From: Candidatus Dadabacteria bacterium
Lineage (GTDB): Bacteria; Desulfobacterota_D; UBA1144; Nemesobacterales; Nemesobacteraceae
Assembly (NCBI GenBank): GCA_022822065.1
Contig: JAJECI010000011.1
Span: 62,001 to 126,000, forward strand
Direction of reading: 5' to 3'
DNA: 64,000 nt
The notes below the pieces were generated by a model. That model saw nothing but the letters and a program-made list of their open reading frames with translations. It had not been told where the DNA came from and did not search any database. The stretch's first letter is position 1. Every line of letters starts with the position of its first letter. Below are positions 10,301 to 24,154 of the stretch, in pieces. A program made the translations under genes and the position numbers.

Positions 10301-11185
10301 AAGAAATGAATCGCGTGTCGAAACCTCCATCGTGCCGACCAAGTTGTCTACTGAGTGCATTTTCAGCTTCGTTTTCGCCTGGAGGTTAACCTCTCCCTTG
10401 CCGTTTATCCCAAGCGCGTCGAAATACACGGTCATGTCGAATTCAGGGTTCCTCAGGCCCCTCGCGATGCCGCTTCCCCTGATCGGCACCCCCTCAACCT
10501 TGAATCCGGCGTCTTCGAACACGCAGTCCCAGGAGGCTATATCGATTTTCCCCCTGAGGTTTCTTATCCTGATTTTGGGAGACACGTAGTCGAAATTTAT
10601 GTCCTTTGCGTCAAGCTCTATTCTCTTCGTCAGCTCGACGATGTTTATCGAGAAAAGCGACTCCTCGACAAGGTCAAACTCCCAGACCTTGTCTCTGGTG
10701 CGGTCGCTTATGGAAACGCGGGAGTCACGGATTCTGTTGTTCGCGAAGATCAGGCTTATTCTTTTTTCCTGCGGGTCCTCGGCGGTTTTATCCTCGTCCT
10801 TGAGCTTCTTAAAATTCCACACGTCGCTTCGGTCCTTTTCGAGCAGGAGTTCCAAACCGTGTATCTCCGTGTTTGATAAGTAGAGCTTCTTTCTCGAGAT
10901 TATTGAGTAAAGAAGAGGAATGGAGTAGTTCGTCGAGAGTTTCTCGATCTTGATGAAACTCTCTCCGGCTATTTTCACCTCAATGTCGTCTATCTCCATC
11001 GTGGAGATTATGCTTCCCTCGATATTTCCGAGACTGATATGGAAATTGGGGATCGAGTTCAGCCTTTGCTCTATGAGGTTTTTTGCGTATTGGCGGCTTT
11101 GTTCGGTCTGGGAAAACAGAAAAAGCCCCACGAGAAGGACGCAAATTACTGCCGTCAATATAAAAAAAATCGTTCTTCGACGCAC
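7370..11185 (-). CDS. tamB: TamB-like translocation and assembly module / AsmA-like lipid-transfer protein
   Basis: 1271 aa. An N-terminal membrane anchor (IFFILTAVICVLLVGLFLF) is followed by a very long beta-rich region of repeated strands, as in bridge-like periplasmic proteins of the TamB/AsmA group. It ends in the conserved DUF490 block (LNPALNVKAYYDAGDIDVYV, STPALEEVDIISYIVFG) and a terminal aromatic (FNY). TamB spans the periplasm and is tied to outer-membrane protein assembly and phospholipid movement. Start is GTG at 11185 preceded by AAGGA. No TamA/BamA-family barrel gene is next to it, unlike the usual tamAB pair, so the partner must be encoded elsewhere. Confidence 0.88.
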   Translation of the reverse strand: MRRRTIFFILTAVICVLLVGLFLFSQTEQSRQYAKNLIEQRLNSIPNFHISLGNIEGSIISTMEIDDIEVKIAGESFIKIEKLSTNYSIPLLYSIISRKKLYLSNTEIHGLELLLEKDRSDVWNFKKLKDEDKTAEDPQEKRISLIFANNRIRDSRVSISDRTRDKVWEFDLVEESLFSINIVELTKRIELDAKDINFDYVSPKIRIRNLRGKIDIASWDCVFEDAGFKVEGVPIRGSGIARGLRNPEFDMTVYFDALGINGKGEVNLQAKTKLKMHSVDNLVGTMEVSTRDSFLNGKQFWTDLKPVRIKGTKGFIEGRIGGGFGESALKGSIDFKKWLARGEKNWFDFTAELNGADTDELTQILNPTPYPLKFGDNSRLSSNLRVSGSWASREIYSLRIEPDYLDVTDGEQSSLRTKGYVTFRNDGTDFDLTSKAKGFKLNLEFPDIRIDNYVDGSATFKGAIPKEGKFFEDKHLRVNADLRTDGFYGITNINSQIDGSIQKETLTVNRLNVSSDQFSLSAEKTEGTQRGLDCAFEFATQDLSFLSEIDERIPPVLGKISSSGKISGTIFTPLIEADSRVEDFAYEKDFIAQDMSVRSTTQIDFKNSPKVSLDIYLQGERARVLGDYPDTIEAKLRGTETRFDAGVLLSKEDGSYTSSEFSVSDLLEHEKKLRVTYLEGLLDEKPFKSKGDIFLDISSDRTSVRGEEFLYGDGKISDFLGEIDRKEKTIELRADMTNFSPLIISKVLNLRHDLGGTLDGKVRASGSLNAPSIQAEIRSDGFSYGFPASGEMEIRLHGEKGRLSLDLLSSLDNRENLSLRGDLLVSGNGRSPLETVMGTSMDLELKSDGYGLGFMRIFSSSIERIEGDFSSGGLSLGGTLSRPRIKGDLELGNVRLLLTQLRNSLSTEYAELSFSGSELSLPRTEIRSKIGKAYLKGKMNISDFTYRADLEMEKVRFNPHSIKTDLSGDLKIEKKGKFLKVTGKTKVTAGRIRLYPGRIKSVRDISFIEKTESLADEFSLEAQNETGFYREKTGMDISVDISSGTWIKTKEANFNTSGKLRLRKEPGGDLNMQGNIVSSEGYYAVFGKLFDIEDATLNFTGALNNPALNVKAYYDAGDIDVYVNATGDLREPYLSLSSTPALEEVDIISYIVFGASSNRLQNQQRAFVGKFATAVAAGGISELLSSEIGLDLLSIQEGDRGFEDSTLKVGSYVTRDIFVGYERSPSKTSLDHTVEMRNKLNLEWRLNRRFSIESQMGGENPGVDFFYNFNY

Positions 11186-11476
11186 TGTCCTTAGTAAAAA
11201 CGCAGGGGGTTTTTCTTCGATAACGCTGTAAGAATCTGGATTTTCCTATCAAGCCTATTATACTTAAAAGCCGCCAAATAAAAACAGAATTTGCTCAACC
11301 GGCTCTGCTCGCGGGGCTGTTCTGTCTGCCGGGGCTGCTCCGCCGCAAAGACGGATCGCGTGAGGGTGATTCACATCTCCTCCACGGTTTCAAGAGAAAC
11401 TTTCTGTTCGTTGTCTAAGTTGTTCTTATGACGTGAAAAGCTAAGCTGCTGCCGTAACTCAAAGGAGGTCGTTTTA

Positions 11477-12855
11477 ATGCTAAAGGTATCCGGAAAACAG
11501 ATCGTCGCTGTTTTTGGGATTTTGCTTCTGATCGTTGTTCTCATAAAAATTATTTCCATTGCCGAGATGAGCCCTCCCGTCATATCCATTGAGCGGGACG
11601 TCAAGAATCTGGGCGGAACGCCCTTTGAGGTGACCGTGTCCGACAAGGGCACCGGGCTCGCCAAGGTGCGTATTTACCTGCTTGACACTTACGGAGAGTC
11701 GGTTCTTGTCGAAAAAGAGTACAAGAAAGGAACCAAAAGCGACGTGATCAGCGTGAGGATCAACCCCGAGAAGCTTGGTATAAAAAGCGGCACGTCGGAA
11801 CTTTTCATAGAGGCGACCGACCGTTTCATGGAAGGTCTTTTTCCCGGGAGAAAGGCTGTTTTCAACCAGAAAGTCACCCTGGATTTCATCCCTCCCGAAC
11901 TGCAGGAACTCTCGCCCATGCTGTACATAAGGCACGGCGGCGCGGGAGTTGTCATCTACAAGGTTTCTGAGGACACGGTCTCAAGCGGCGTCCAGATAAA
12001 GGATCTTTTTTTCGAAGGCTACCCGGGGTACTTCGAAGACCCCTTGATATACCTTTCCTTTATTGCCTATCCGTATAATGCGGAAAAGGGTGAGAAGATA
12101 GAGATTTTTGCAACTGACGCGGCCGGCAACGAAGCGAGGGAATCTGTCTATTACCGGCTTATCAGGACCTCGTACGTAAAAGATGATATAAACCTCTCCG
12201 AGTGGTTTCTTAAGAAGAAGGTGCTCCCGCTTTTCACCAGAGTTTACGGTTATTCCCCCCTCGGGGATGACGGGACCCCCGATCTGCGCAAGGCGTTTCT
12301 AAAGATAAACAACGAGACGAGAAAGGAAAACGACAACAGGTTATATGAGATCGGAAGACAAAGCGGGGGCAAGGTCCTCTGGAAAGGGAAGTTCAGCCAG
12401 CTTCGCAATTCCAAGGTGGGCGCGACATTCGCGGACCACAGGAACTACCTGATGGACGGCGAAGTGATCGACAATCAGTATCACCTCGGCTACGACCTTT
12501 CGGTTACCAAAAAATACCCTGTTTCCGCCTCCAACAGCGGAGTTGTAGTCTTCGCGGAGCACCTCGGCATATACGGCAATACGGTTATCGTCGATCATGG
12601 AATGGGGGTTATGACTCTTTACTCCCATCTGAGTTCGATGGATGCGAGCGTCGGGGACAGCGTGGGGAAAAGAGATATCGTGGGAAGGACGGGCACTACC
12701 GGGCTTGCCGTCGGAGACCATCTGCACTTCGGGGTTTACGTTCAGGGAGTTCCGGTGAGGCCGCTTGAGTGGTGGGACGCCAAGTGGATTAAGGACAACA
12801 TACTGTACAAGGTTAACTACGTTAAGGAGAATTACGGGGTCGCGGAGAGTCCACG

Positions 12856-12859
<4 letters not shown>
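11477..12859 (+). CDS. M23-family (LytM) metallopeptidase, membrane-anchored
   Basis: 460 aa: one N-terminal membrane segment (about residues 8-26), a middle region of Ig-like beta strands (SPPVISIERDVKNLGGTPF, then PPELQELSPM), and a C-terminal LytM domain. The zinc site is visible as HLGYD (first His and Asp) and HLHFG (second pair), with the SHL segment between them. All expected zinc ligands are present, so an active peptidoglycan endopeptidase is likely. ATG at 11477 with a strong AAAGGAGGT site eight bases upstream. Its stop overlaps the TTG start of rlmB. Confidence 0.88.
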
Positions 12860-17378
<4,519 letters not shown>

Positions 17379-17393
17379 AAGGTACGCAGGGCC

Positions 17394-19130
17394 TCAGGAA
17401 ACTTTCTGGGTCTGCATTGAGTATCGCTTTATTCCCAGAATTATTCCGTCCACTATTCTTTCTATGTAGGCTTTGCTCTTCAGTCTTTTTTCCTCTCTGG
17501 GATTTGTTATGAAAGAGGTTTCAATCAGCAGGCTCGGTACGTCCGCGCCGATCAGCACGACAAAGGGGGCTTTCTTCACTCCCTTGTTATTTACGTACTT
17601 GTATTTCCTGGAAACGTTCTGGACTATGGATTTCTGCACGTAGCCGGCGACCTCCTGGGATTCTTCTTTTTTGGCGCTGAGTATGTATTGCTTGAGCGTG
17701 CTTCCAAGCTCATTCAGTCCCTTGGTTGTGGTGGCGTTCTCCCTGGCCGCAAGCTGCAGGGATGTCTGGTCGTCTGTAAAGCCCAGTATGTAGGTCTCTA
17801 TCCCGTGGGCCTTTTTCCTTCTTGCCCCGTTGCAGTGTATGGATATGAAGATGTCGGCTTTTCTTTTTCTCGCTATGGCTGTGCGTTCCTCAAGAGGAAT
17901 AAACCTGTCGGTGCTTCTGGTAAGGTAGACGTTTTCTATGCCGAAGCTCTTTCCCTCTTCTATAAGCCTCTCCCTCAGTCTCTTGGCTATCTTGAGGTTT
18001 ACGTCCTTTTCCCTCAGGCCGCTTGGACCTATGGCGCCCGGATCATGTCCTCCGTGACCCGGGTCGATCACGATGGTTCTTACCTTGAGCCCGAGGGCCT
18101 GCTTGAGGCTCGCTATCTCTCCTTCGGGAACCTTGGATTTAAGAGAAGGTCCCTGCTTGCCGTAAGAAGGGGCGCCATCCGCGAATATCTTCTCCGGCTG
18201 CGCTCCCGCTCCCTTTATGTCCATCACGAGCCGGAATGACGGGTTCTGTTCCGATTTTGGCAGGGAAAAAACCTTGTGGCCCTCAAGATCTTTTATGTAG
18301 AGCACTATGCGCGATACTCCCGGGCGGTTGCTCGCGAAGCTTATCTTCTCGAGAAGCCCTTTTGTTATGGGCTCGACCTTGATCGAATTGTCAAGGATGG
18401 TTTCCTCAAGATCCACGTAGAGGCGCGGAGGGGTTTTGAGTTCCGGGTCGGGTCGGAGCATCCTGGATGTGTACTTGACGTTCTTGTCGGTTTCTATCAC
18501 GACCCGCGTGTAGTCGTCCGTTGACCAGTGCCTTATTTTTTTTATCAGGGCGTAGCCTTTCGGGTTCGGCGTGGGCGGAGTTTCTTTGCGAGCTTCAGGC
18601 TCTGCTTTCCTGGGCATGGGGTCTCCTGTGAGTATCGCCAGTCTTTTCTTGGCGATCTCGTAGGTGTCTGAATCCTCCATCCCGTAGACTATTCTCTGGT
18701 ACGCCACGGCGGCTTCCTTCTTCTTCCCCCTGCGCTCGAGGATCCTTCCCACCCGAAGCCAGGAGTCGTCGGCCAGGCTGTCATTGGGATATCTTTTTAC
18801 GAACTCGCGCGAGTACCGAAGCGCTTTTTCTGAGTCCTGCGGTGTTTTGAACCTGAGGGATTTTTTTTCGTAGACCCTCGCCGCTACGAAGAGACAGAGC
18901 GGGGAGTTTTTCCACTCGGGATTCTGCGAGTATATCCTGTAGAAATTGCTTCCCACGAGATCCCAGTTCTTGCTTTTCTGGGCTTTTTCGAAATTTGATT
19001 CAAGCTGGCGGTAGAGCTTGAAATTCTCTTCGTAGAGGGCCTTGTTTTTTTCCGTTGCCGTGGCGAAAGAAAGGGTAAGCAGACAGATAGAAGCTATTAG
19101 AAAGGGAAAAAGTTTTGTGCGATTTTTCAC
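17394..19130 (-). CDS. N-acetylmuramoyl-L-alanine amidase (AMIN + Amidase_3)
   Basis: 578 aa with a signal peptide (FPFLIASICLLTLSFATA). About 140 residues of TPR-like helices follow (AARVYEKKSL, DSWLRVGRILERRGKKKEAA), then an AMIN domain (IRHWSTDDYTRVVIETDK) and the zinc-dependent amidase domain (TIVIDPGHGGHDPGAIG, FISIHCNGA, LLIETSFITNPREE). It cleaves the stem peptide from MurNAc and normally acts in daughter-cell separation. The TPR region in front of AMIN is an extension relative to E. coli AmiC. First gene of the amiC-polX-ligA unit. Confidence 0.93.
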   Translation of the reverse strand: MKNRTKLFPFLIASICLLTLSFATATEKNKALYEENFKLYRQLESNFEKAQKSKNWDLVGSNFYRIYSQNPEWKNSPLCLFVAARVYEKKSLRFKTPQDSEKALRYSREFVKRYPNDSLADDSWLRVGRILERRGKKKEAAVAYQRIVYGMEDSDTYEIAKKRLAILTGDPMPRKAEPEARKETPPTPNPKGYALIKKIRHWSTDDYTRVVIETDKNVKYTSRMLRPDPELKTPPRLYVDLEETILDNSIKVEPITKGLLEKISFASNRPGVSRIVLYIKDLEGHKVFSLPKSEQNPSFRLVMDIKGAGAQPEKIFADGAPSYGKQGPSLKSKVPEGEIASLKQALGLKVRTIVIDPGHGGHDPGAIGPSGLREKDVNLKIAKRLRERLIEEGKSFGIENVYLTRSTDRFIPLEERTAIARKRKADIFISIHCNGARRKKAHGIETYILGFTDDQTSLQLAARENATTTKGLNELGSTLKQYILSAKKEESQEVAGYVQKSIVQNVSRKYKYVNNKGVKKAPFVVLIGADVPSLLIETSFITNPREEKRLKSKAYIERIVDGIILGIKRYSMQTQKVS

Positions 19131-19236
19131 TTTACACAGAAAGTATATTGGTTGTTACGCCGATGTAAATTTATTATTCGGAAGATTTGTATGTTATGTT
19201 CTTACAACATTAATTTTACCATGTTTGGCGTGTTCT

Positions 19237-20004
19237 ATGAAGGTCAGAGTGCTCGGATGTGCCACTTCAACCGGTGTTCCCGTGGTGGGTTGCCGATGTG
19301 ATGTATGCACGTCGGATAATATCAGAAACAAACGTACTAGAAGTTCCGTGCTTGTTGAGGTGGACGGAAAGAAAATACTTATCGACACTTCGACCGATCT
19401 GAGGACCCAGGCTCTTCGGGAAGGCATAACCAGGATCGATCTTGTTCTCTATACCCACTCACACGCGGACCACACCCACGGAATAGATGACCTTAAGGCG
19501 TTTAACTTCATAAACAGAATGGATATAGACTGTTACGCGAACACGGTTACCCTTGGTGACATAAAGCGGAATTTCGCCTACATATTCGACTCTTTCCCGG
19601 CGGCGGGGGGAAAACCTAGGCTTAACTTCAAGGAGATAAACGGGGAGATCAAGTTCGAGGGGATAAAGATAGAGCCCATCGACATCTATCACCACAACTG
19701 GCAGATACTCGGCTACCGCATCGGGTCTTTCGGTTACCTTACCGACTGCAGCGCCATCCCCGAGGAATCCTACGAAAAGCTCTCGGGACTTGACCTTCTG
19801 ATACTCGGCGCGCTGAGGTACGAACCCCACAGGGCTCACTTCAACATAGAACAGGCTGTAGAGGAAATAGAAAAACTGGGACCCAAAAGGGCCCTTCTTA
19901 CCCATATGGGACATGAGCTTGAGTATGAAAAGCTCCGCGCGGAACTTCCGGATCACATAGAGCCGGCGTATGACGGAGCCGAAATAGAGCTGAGCGACCC
20001 CTGA
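19237..20004 (+). CDS. MBL-fold metal-dependent hydrolase (PhnP-like phosphodiesterase)
   Basis: 255 aa from the ATG at 19237 (MKVRVLGCATSTG); the frame is open upstream to 19042 but that part overlaps the divergent amiC 5' end and does not look coding. Metallo-beta-lactamase fold with the zinc motif THSHADHTHG and later His residues (YHHNW, LTHMGHE). The Cys pair GCRCDVC near the N-terminus is the extra structural zinc site seen in PhnP. PhnP hydrolyses cyclic ribose phosphate in phosphonate use, but no phn genes are near, so the substrate is open; octanoyltransferase-associated and general cyclic-phosphodiesterase roles are alternatives. Confidence 0.85.
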   Translation: MKVRVLGCATSTGVPVVGCRCDVCTSDNIRNKRTRSSVLVEVDGKKILIDTSTDLRTQALREGITRIDLVLYTHSHADHTHGIDDLKAFNFINRMDIDCYANTVTLGDIKRNFAYIFDSFPAAGGKPRLNFKEINGEIKFEGIKIEPIDIYHHNWQILGYRIGSFGYLTDCSAIPEESYEKLSGLDLLILGALRYEPHRAHFNIEQAVEEIEKLGPKRALLTHMGHELEYEKLRAELPDHIEPAYDGAEIELSDP

Positions 20005-20040
20005 TGTTATACCCGTCTAGGAGGCGGACAAGGAAGAAAA

Positions 20041-21264
20041 ATGCAGGATCTTGTATCAAAACTTGTTGAGAAAAATTCCTCGAAGATAGTTCTCTGCGTT
20101 CTTGACGGACTCGGGGGGCTTCCTGTTGACGGAAAGACCGAACTCGAGGCGGCCCGGACCCCGAACCTTGACAGACTCTCTTCTGATGCGTCTCTGGGGC
20201 TTCACGTGCCGATTGAGAGAGGTATAACTCCTGGAAGCGGCGCCGCACACTTGGCGCTCTTCGGTTATGACCCCATTAGAAACGAGATAGGAAGGGGAGT
20301 GCTCGAAGCGCTGGGACTGGGTATTGATCTCGGTCCGTCGGACATGGCGGTGAGGGGCAACTTCGCCACGGTGAGCTACGATGGGGATGCCCCGGTCGTT
20401 ACCGACAGGAGGGCCGGCAGGATCAGTACGGAGGAGAACAAGAGGGTTATCTCCAAGATTTCGTCAGCCGTCAGCGAGATATGCGGGGTGAAAATAAATT
20501 TTTATCCGGGCCTTGAGCACCGCTTCGTCGTCGTTTTGTCATTTCTAGCGCAGCTTTCGGAATCAGACGCACTTGTCTGCGACACTGATCCGCAGGCAGA
20601 AGGCAAAGCTCCTATCAAACCCCGCGGGGAGAACGGCGGTTCCCAGAAGACGGCTGAAATCGCAGGAGAGCTGGTTGACAGGGCTTGCGAAGTGATAAGG
20701 GATGAGCCTGCGGCTAACTACATGCTTCTAAGGGGTTTTTCCGTGAGGCCGGATCTTCCGACCTTTGATGAGGCTTACGGGCTTCGGGCCGGATGCGTTG
20801 CCGCCTATCCGATGTACAGGGGGGTATCGAAACTGCTCGGGATGGACGTTCTTGAGGTCTCAGGAGATTCCATAGGTGATGAGATCCAGACGCTTTCTCG
20901 TAATTTTAAGGACTATGACTTTTTCTACCTCCACGTAAAGAGAACGGACAGTTATGGAGAAGATGGGAATTTCGAGGCGAAGGTGGGCGTAATAGAGGAA
21001 TTCGATTCGCTTCTACCTGAAATTACGGGGCTCGGTGTAGATGTTCTTGCCGTCACGGGTGACCATTCGACTCCATCAGCGATGAAGTCACACAGCTGGC
21101 ACCCTGTGCCTCTTATGATCAGTTCTAAATACTGTAGGGGAGGGGGCATTGCGGGTTTTTCCGAATCGTCTTGCTTGTCCGGTGATCTTGGGATCATAAA
21201 GGCGACTGAAATAATGCCGCTTCTTCTTGCTCACGCAGGGCGGCTTAGCAAGTTTGGCGCTTGA
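20041..21264 (+). CDS. apgM: 2,3-bisphosphoglycerate-independent phosphoglycerate mutase, archaeal type (ApgM)
   Basis: 407 aa alkaline-phosphatase-superfamily enzyme that interconverts 3- and 2-phosphoglycerate. It has the metal-binding start VLCVLDGLGGLPVDG, the phospho-acceptor region TPGSGAAHLALFGYDP, RGNFATV, and the second metal cluster DVLAVTGDHSTPS. Length and motifs fit the archaeal ApgM group rather than the about 510-aa GpmI or the cofactor-dependent GpmA. This form is found in some delta-proteobacteria, Aquificales and candidate phyla. Starts after AAGGAAG, 36 bases behind the hydrolase gene. Confidence 0.9.
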   Translation: MQDLVSKLVEKNSSKIVLCVLDGLGGLPVDGKTELEAARTPNLDRLSSDASLGLHVPIERGITPGSGAAHLALFGYDPIRNEIGRGVLEALGLGIDLGPSDMAVRGNFATVSYDGDAPVVTDRRAGRISTEENKRVISKISSAVSEICGVKINFYPGLEHRFVVVLSFLAQLSESDALVCDTDPQAEGKAPIKPRGENGGSQKTAEIAGELVDRACEVIRDEPAANYMLLRGFSVRPDLPTFDEAYGLRAGCVAAYPMYRGVSKLLGMDVLEVSGDSIGDEIQTLSRNFKDYDFFYLHVKRTDSYGEDGNFEAKVGVIEEFDSLLPEITGLGVDVLAVTGDHSTPSAMKSHSWHPVPLMISSKYCRGGGIAGFSESSCLSGDLGIIKATEIMPLLLAHAGRLSKFGA

Positions 21265-21305
21265 AATTTGTCCCTTGCGTGATACTTTTTACACTCCGAT
21301 TCTGT

Positions 21306-21391
21306 GCCGAAGTGGCGGAATAGGCAGACGCGCTATCTTGAGGGGGTAGTGCCCTACGGGCGTGCGGGTTCGACTCCCGCCTTCGGCACCA
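21306..21391 (+). tRNA. tRNA-Leu (anticodon GAG)
   Basis: 86-base class II tRNA. The acceptor stem GCCGAAG (21306-21312) pairs with CTTCGGC (21381-21387). The discriminator base is A and CCA is encoded. The anticodon stem CTATC/GGTAG frames the loop TTGAGGG, with GAG at 21340-21342. There is a long variable arm, and the T-arm is GCGGG-TTCGACT-CCCGC. The long arm and GAG anticodon make it leucine. An accessory gene on the other strand ends only 8 bases after the CCA end, so the tRNA 3' end marks the edge of the genomic island. Confidence 0.97.
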
Positions 21392-21399
21392 TTGCAAAA

Positions 21400-24039
21400 T
21401 TAGTTAGATTTAAGTTTTTGCTGTCTGGTCGTGATATTGCCAACCCAATTTTTCAGTGAATGAATCTCGTTTTCTATGACCTCTGGTGGTGATATAACGC
21501 TGTTTAGCGAATCTGCTTCGCTATGGAGAAGCTTTGAACACTTGCCGTAACTCGATTGCATTATTTTGTAATCTTCTTTAGTAATAACAGTTAATTTAAT
21601 CAATGACTTAGTATCAACCTTATTGCTGAATCGTTTTACTGTGGGTGCAACTACTTCTGCAACCGCTCTTTCCCAAAGAATTCTCAGTTGTTTTTCGAAA
21701 TAGCTAACGTTCCGTTCCCATTGAATCATATCCCCTCTTTCATAATTCACTCTAGTATTTTCCAGATAATTGCTTAACGAGTCTATTGCTTTTGTGACAG
21801 GTTGTTTCCCCGGTGGTAGATCGGTTTTACAGAGTCCTATGCTATTCTCGTTCCTTGTGATCCACCTGTAGGCAATCTTGGCTTTTTCTTCTTTGCAGGC
21901 TTCTTCTAGTAAAAAGAGGAATATTAAATCATGAGTAAAAATGATTACCTGCCTGTTAACGCTTTCCTTTGCCAGGCGTTTGGCGACCTGCTCGCGTCGT
22001 ACATGGTCGAGAGAGGAGACCGGATCGTCAAATACGATTGTCGATTTGCTGTTGGCCGTTGCTTGTTCCGCCAGAAAGGCTGCCAGAGCAACGCAACGAA
22101 ATTCCCCCTCGCTTAATATGGCGCTTACGGTTGTCTCGCCCGCCGGCTTTCGTGACAGGGAGACTTGAAAACGAGGGGAACCGACTCTAGCATCAAGATG
22201 TTTTAGTTCTAAGGCAAGAGCACTCAGATTCAAGTTTTCTGTTTCTTCAGCAAATTTCTCAGTTAACGCATCAGTCACCAAAAACTGCGCCAATTGAGAA
22301 CTTTTCTTGGTAATGCCGGTTGTTGTGCATTGGTCAATCAAGCCTTCTAGCTTTTCACGTTTCTTAATTCTTTTGATTTCGGCAAGCACATCATCCTTAA
22401 CACCTGCGAGCCATTGTCTATCATTTAACTCCGCGAGTTCTTTCTCTAATTCTTTCCTTTTTTCTGAATCTTTTTCTCCTCTAAGTGCCGTTGCCCTGTC
22501 GGTTAAATCTTTGAATACATCTAGAAACAGTTGTTCTGGGACGGCGGATGTTAACGGAATACTTAATATGTCTATTGAAGGATTTCTCTTAAATAGCCGA
22601 AGGCGGCGGTTTGCTCCAAGGACGCATTTCCTGAGTGCTTTTGTCAGATCTTCGTTTCCGATATCATCTATGAGAAATTTGAATATTTCGAGGAGATTTC
22701 TTCCGGAAATATCAGTTTTGTCAATGTAGCTCAGCGCATTTTCATAATTAACCTGTGCGTCTTCCTCTGCTTTTTTTGTTTTGTCTTTTACGAAAGCCTC
22801 AAAGCTCTCTAGGCGCTTTGAGGCATCCGAAGAAAGCTCCTGATGGCACAGAACACACCGTGCGCCTTCTTTGGTGTTCGGGAATTTCTGTTCTGGGTAA
22901 GCATCTTTCTCGGAGTAGAGCCGCGCAGCTTCCCATAAAGCTTGCCACGTGTCTGCTCCTATATTGGGCAATGCTGCTTCTTTAAACAAGATATCAGCTG
23001 CCATTTTTGCCGCTTCTTTATTCTTCAGATATTCAATTCGTTTTTTTTGAATATCTTGCAGAGCTTCATCACTAACCGCATTGCATAAACTCTCTATTTG
23101 TTCTTTGTAGCGATTTAGTCGAAAATTCTGAGATTCGAGTTTGCTTGCCATGGTTGCCGGATTGGATGCGAGATCGCCTCTCAGAGTTTCATATCGTTTC
23201 TGTTCTTCTTCGCTGAGTTGGCTGAGAGTTTTTACGGTGTCAGGATTTGTGTTTACGTTTAAGCTAAGGATTGTTTTGCCGACTTCCGTGTAGTCTCTGC
23301 AACTGGAATTTTTCAAGAATTTCGGTGTTTGTTTCTCAAGCTCTTCTTTTTCTTTTTCGAGCCTCCGACGTATTTCCTTACATGTTTCCGAAAGCCGTTT
23401 TAGAAGCCTCAGAGGAAAAGGATTGTATGCGACTTCATTTTTTTCATCGACATGCACGCTTGCCGTTTTAGAATCAAACACGCTTATTGCCGAAAGTTGA
23501 GAATCCATCTCCTTACCTTGAGTCCAACCCACAGCTTGAACTTGATCGTTAACTGAGAATTCTATTTTTGCCTGCGGTATATCGGAATTGTCAGAGTAGA
23601 TATTGGGATAGACGACTTGATCTTTTTTTATTCTGGCGCGACAGGCATTTTTAAGGATACGGGCATACCCGCTTTTTCCAGAACCGTTGTCGCCGTATAT
23701 TGCTGTGATACCAGTTCCTCTTTGAAAGCTCAGATGCTCGCCCGGTTTTAATGCGTTAACGTTGTTGGTGTTATGAATTGATTTCAGGGTTACAGTTTTG
23801 TGAACCGCATCCAGGGATGCGACATGCTTTGCCTCTAACACCTCTGCAAAAATTTCATCCTTGGCGATTGCCAACAATTCCTCGTAGTCTTTCTCATCTA
23901 GGGAATTTCTGGTGCAAAGTCGCCGTAGTGCGTCACGTTGCCATCTTGGTTTACCTTCGGACCATGCCAAGATATCTTGAAGTGCTCTAGCTTCCGTATG
24001 CAATTCTTTACTTTCTATTTCTACTGAATCTGTCTCCAT
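21400..24039 (-). CDS. SMC/RloC-like AAA ATPase with zinc hook (defence-type)
   Basis: 879 aa. Walker A GDNGSGKSG at 116-124, signature LSEGEFR at 642-648, Walker B IVFDDP at 668-673 and an H-loop FTHD at 701-704 give a split ABC/Rad50-type ATPase head. Between them lie long coiled-coil helices with a central CVLC (395-398), the rhombic zinc-hook motif, as in RloC and Rad50. The last about 130 residues are helical (YERGDMIQWERNVSYF ... SYGKCSKLLHSEA) and could be a HEPN-like effector or an oligomerisation tail; I cannot see a clean R-x4-6-H motif. Third gene of the island operon, 115 bases behind the GHKL gene, with its own AGGAGG site. Composition is AT-richer than the flanking core genes. 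Function in phage defence is inference from architecture and context. Confidence 0.8.
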   Translation of the reverse strand: METDSVEIESKELHTEARALQDILAWSEGKPRWQRDALRRLCTRNSLDEKDYEELLAIAKDEIFAEVLEAKHVASLDAVHKTVTLKSIHNTNNVNALKPGEHLSFQRGTGITAIYGDNGSGKSGYARILKNACRARIKKDQVVYPNIYSDNSDIPQAKIEFSVNDQVQAVGWTQGKEMDSQLSAISVFDSKTASVHVDEKNEVAYNPFPLRLLKRLSETCKEIRRRLEKEKEELEKQTPKFLKNSSCRDYTEVGKTILSLNVNTNPDTVKTLSQLSEEEQKRYETLRGDLASNPATMASKLESQNFRLNRYKEQIESLCNAVSDEALQDIQKKRIEYLKNKEAAKMAADILFKEAALPNIGADTWQALWEAARLYSEKDAYPEQKFPNTKEGARCVLCHQELSSDASKRLESFEAFVKDKTKKAEEDAQVNYENALSYIDKTDISGRNLLEIFKFLIDDIGNEDLTKALRKCVLGANRRLRLFKRNPSIDILSIPLTSAVPEQLFLDVFKDLTDRATALRGEKDSEKRKELEKELAELNDRQWLAGVKDDVLAEIKRIKKREKLEGLIDQCTTTGITKKSSQLAQFLVTDALTEKFAEETENLNLSALALELKHLDARVGSPRFQVSLSRKPAGETTVSAILSEGEFRCVALAAFLAEQATANSKSTIVFDDPVSSLDHVRREQVAKRLAKESVNRQVIIFTHDLIFLFLLEEACKEEKAKIAYRWITRNENSIGLCKTDLPPGKQPVTKAIDSLSNYLENTRVNYERGDMIQWERNVSYFEKQLRILWERAVAEVVAPTVKRFSNKVDTKSLIKLTVITKEDYKIMQSSYGKCSKLLHSEADSLNSVISPPEVIENEIHSLKNWVGNITTRQQKLKSN

Positions 24040-24154
24040 TAAATTTTTCCTCCGGAAATAATCCGTGATTGTTCTCGGGCTTATTTTTGCTGTAATTCCT
24101 AGATATTTTTAACCCGCTCATCATTTAGGGAAAATGCATGTTGTTTTCATGGTT

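Noticed and set aside
19042-19236. Extended N-terminus for the PhnP-like hydrolase
   Set aside because: The upstream part overlaps the 5' end of amiC on the other strand and the fold clearly begins at MKVRVLG, so the later ATG was chosen.
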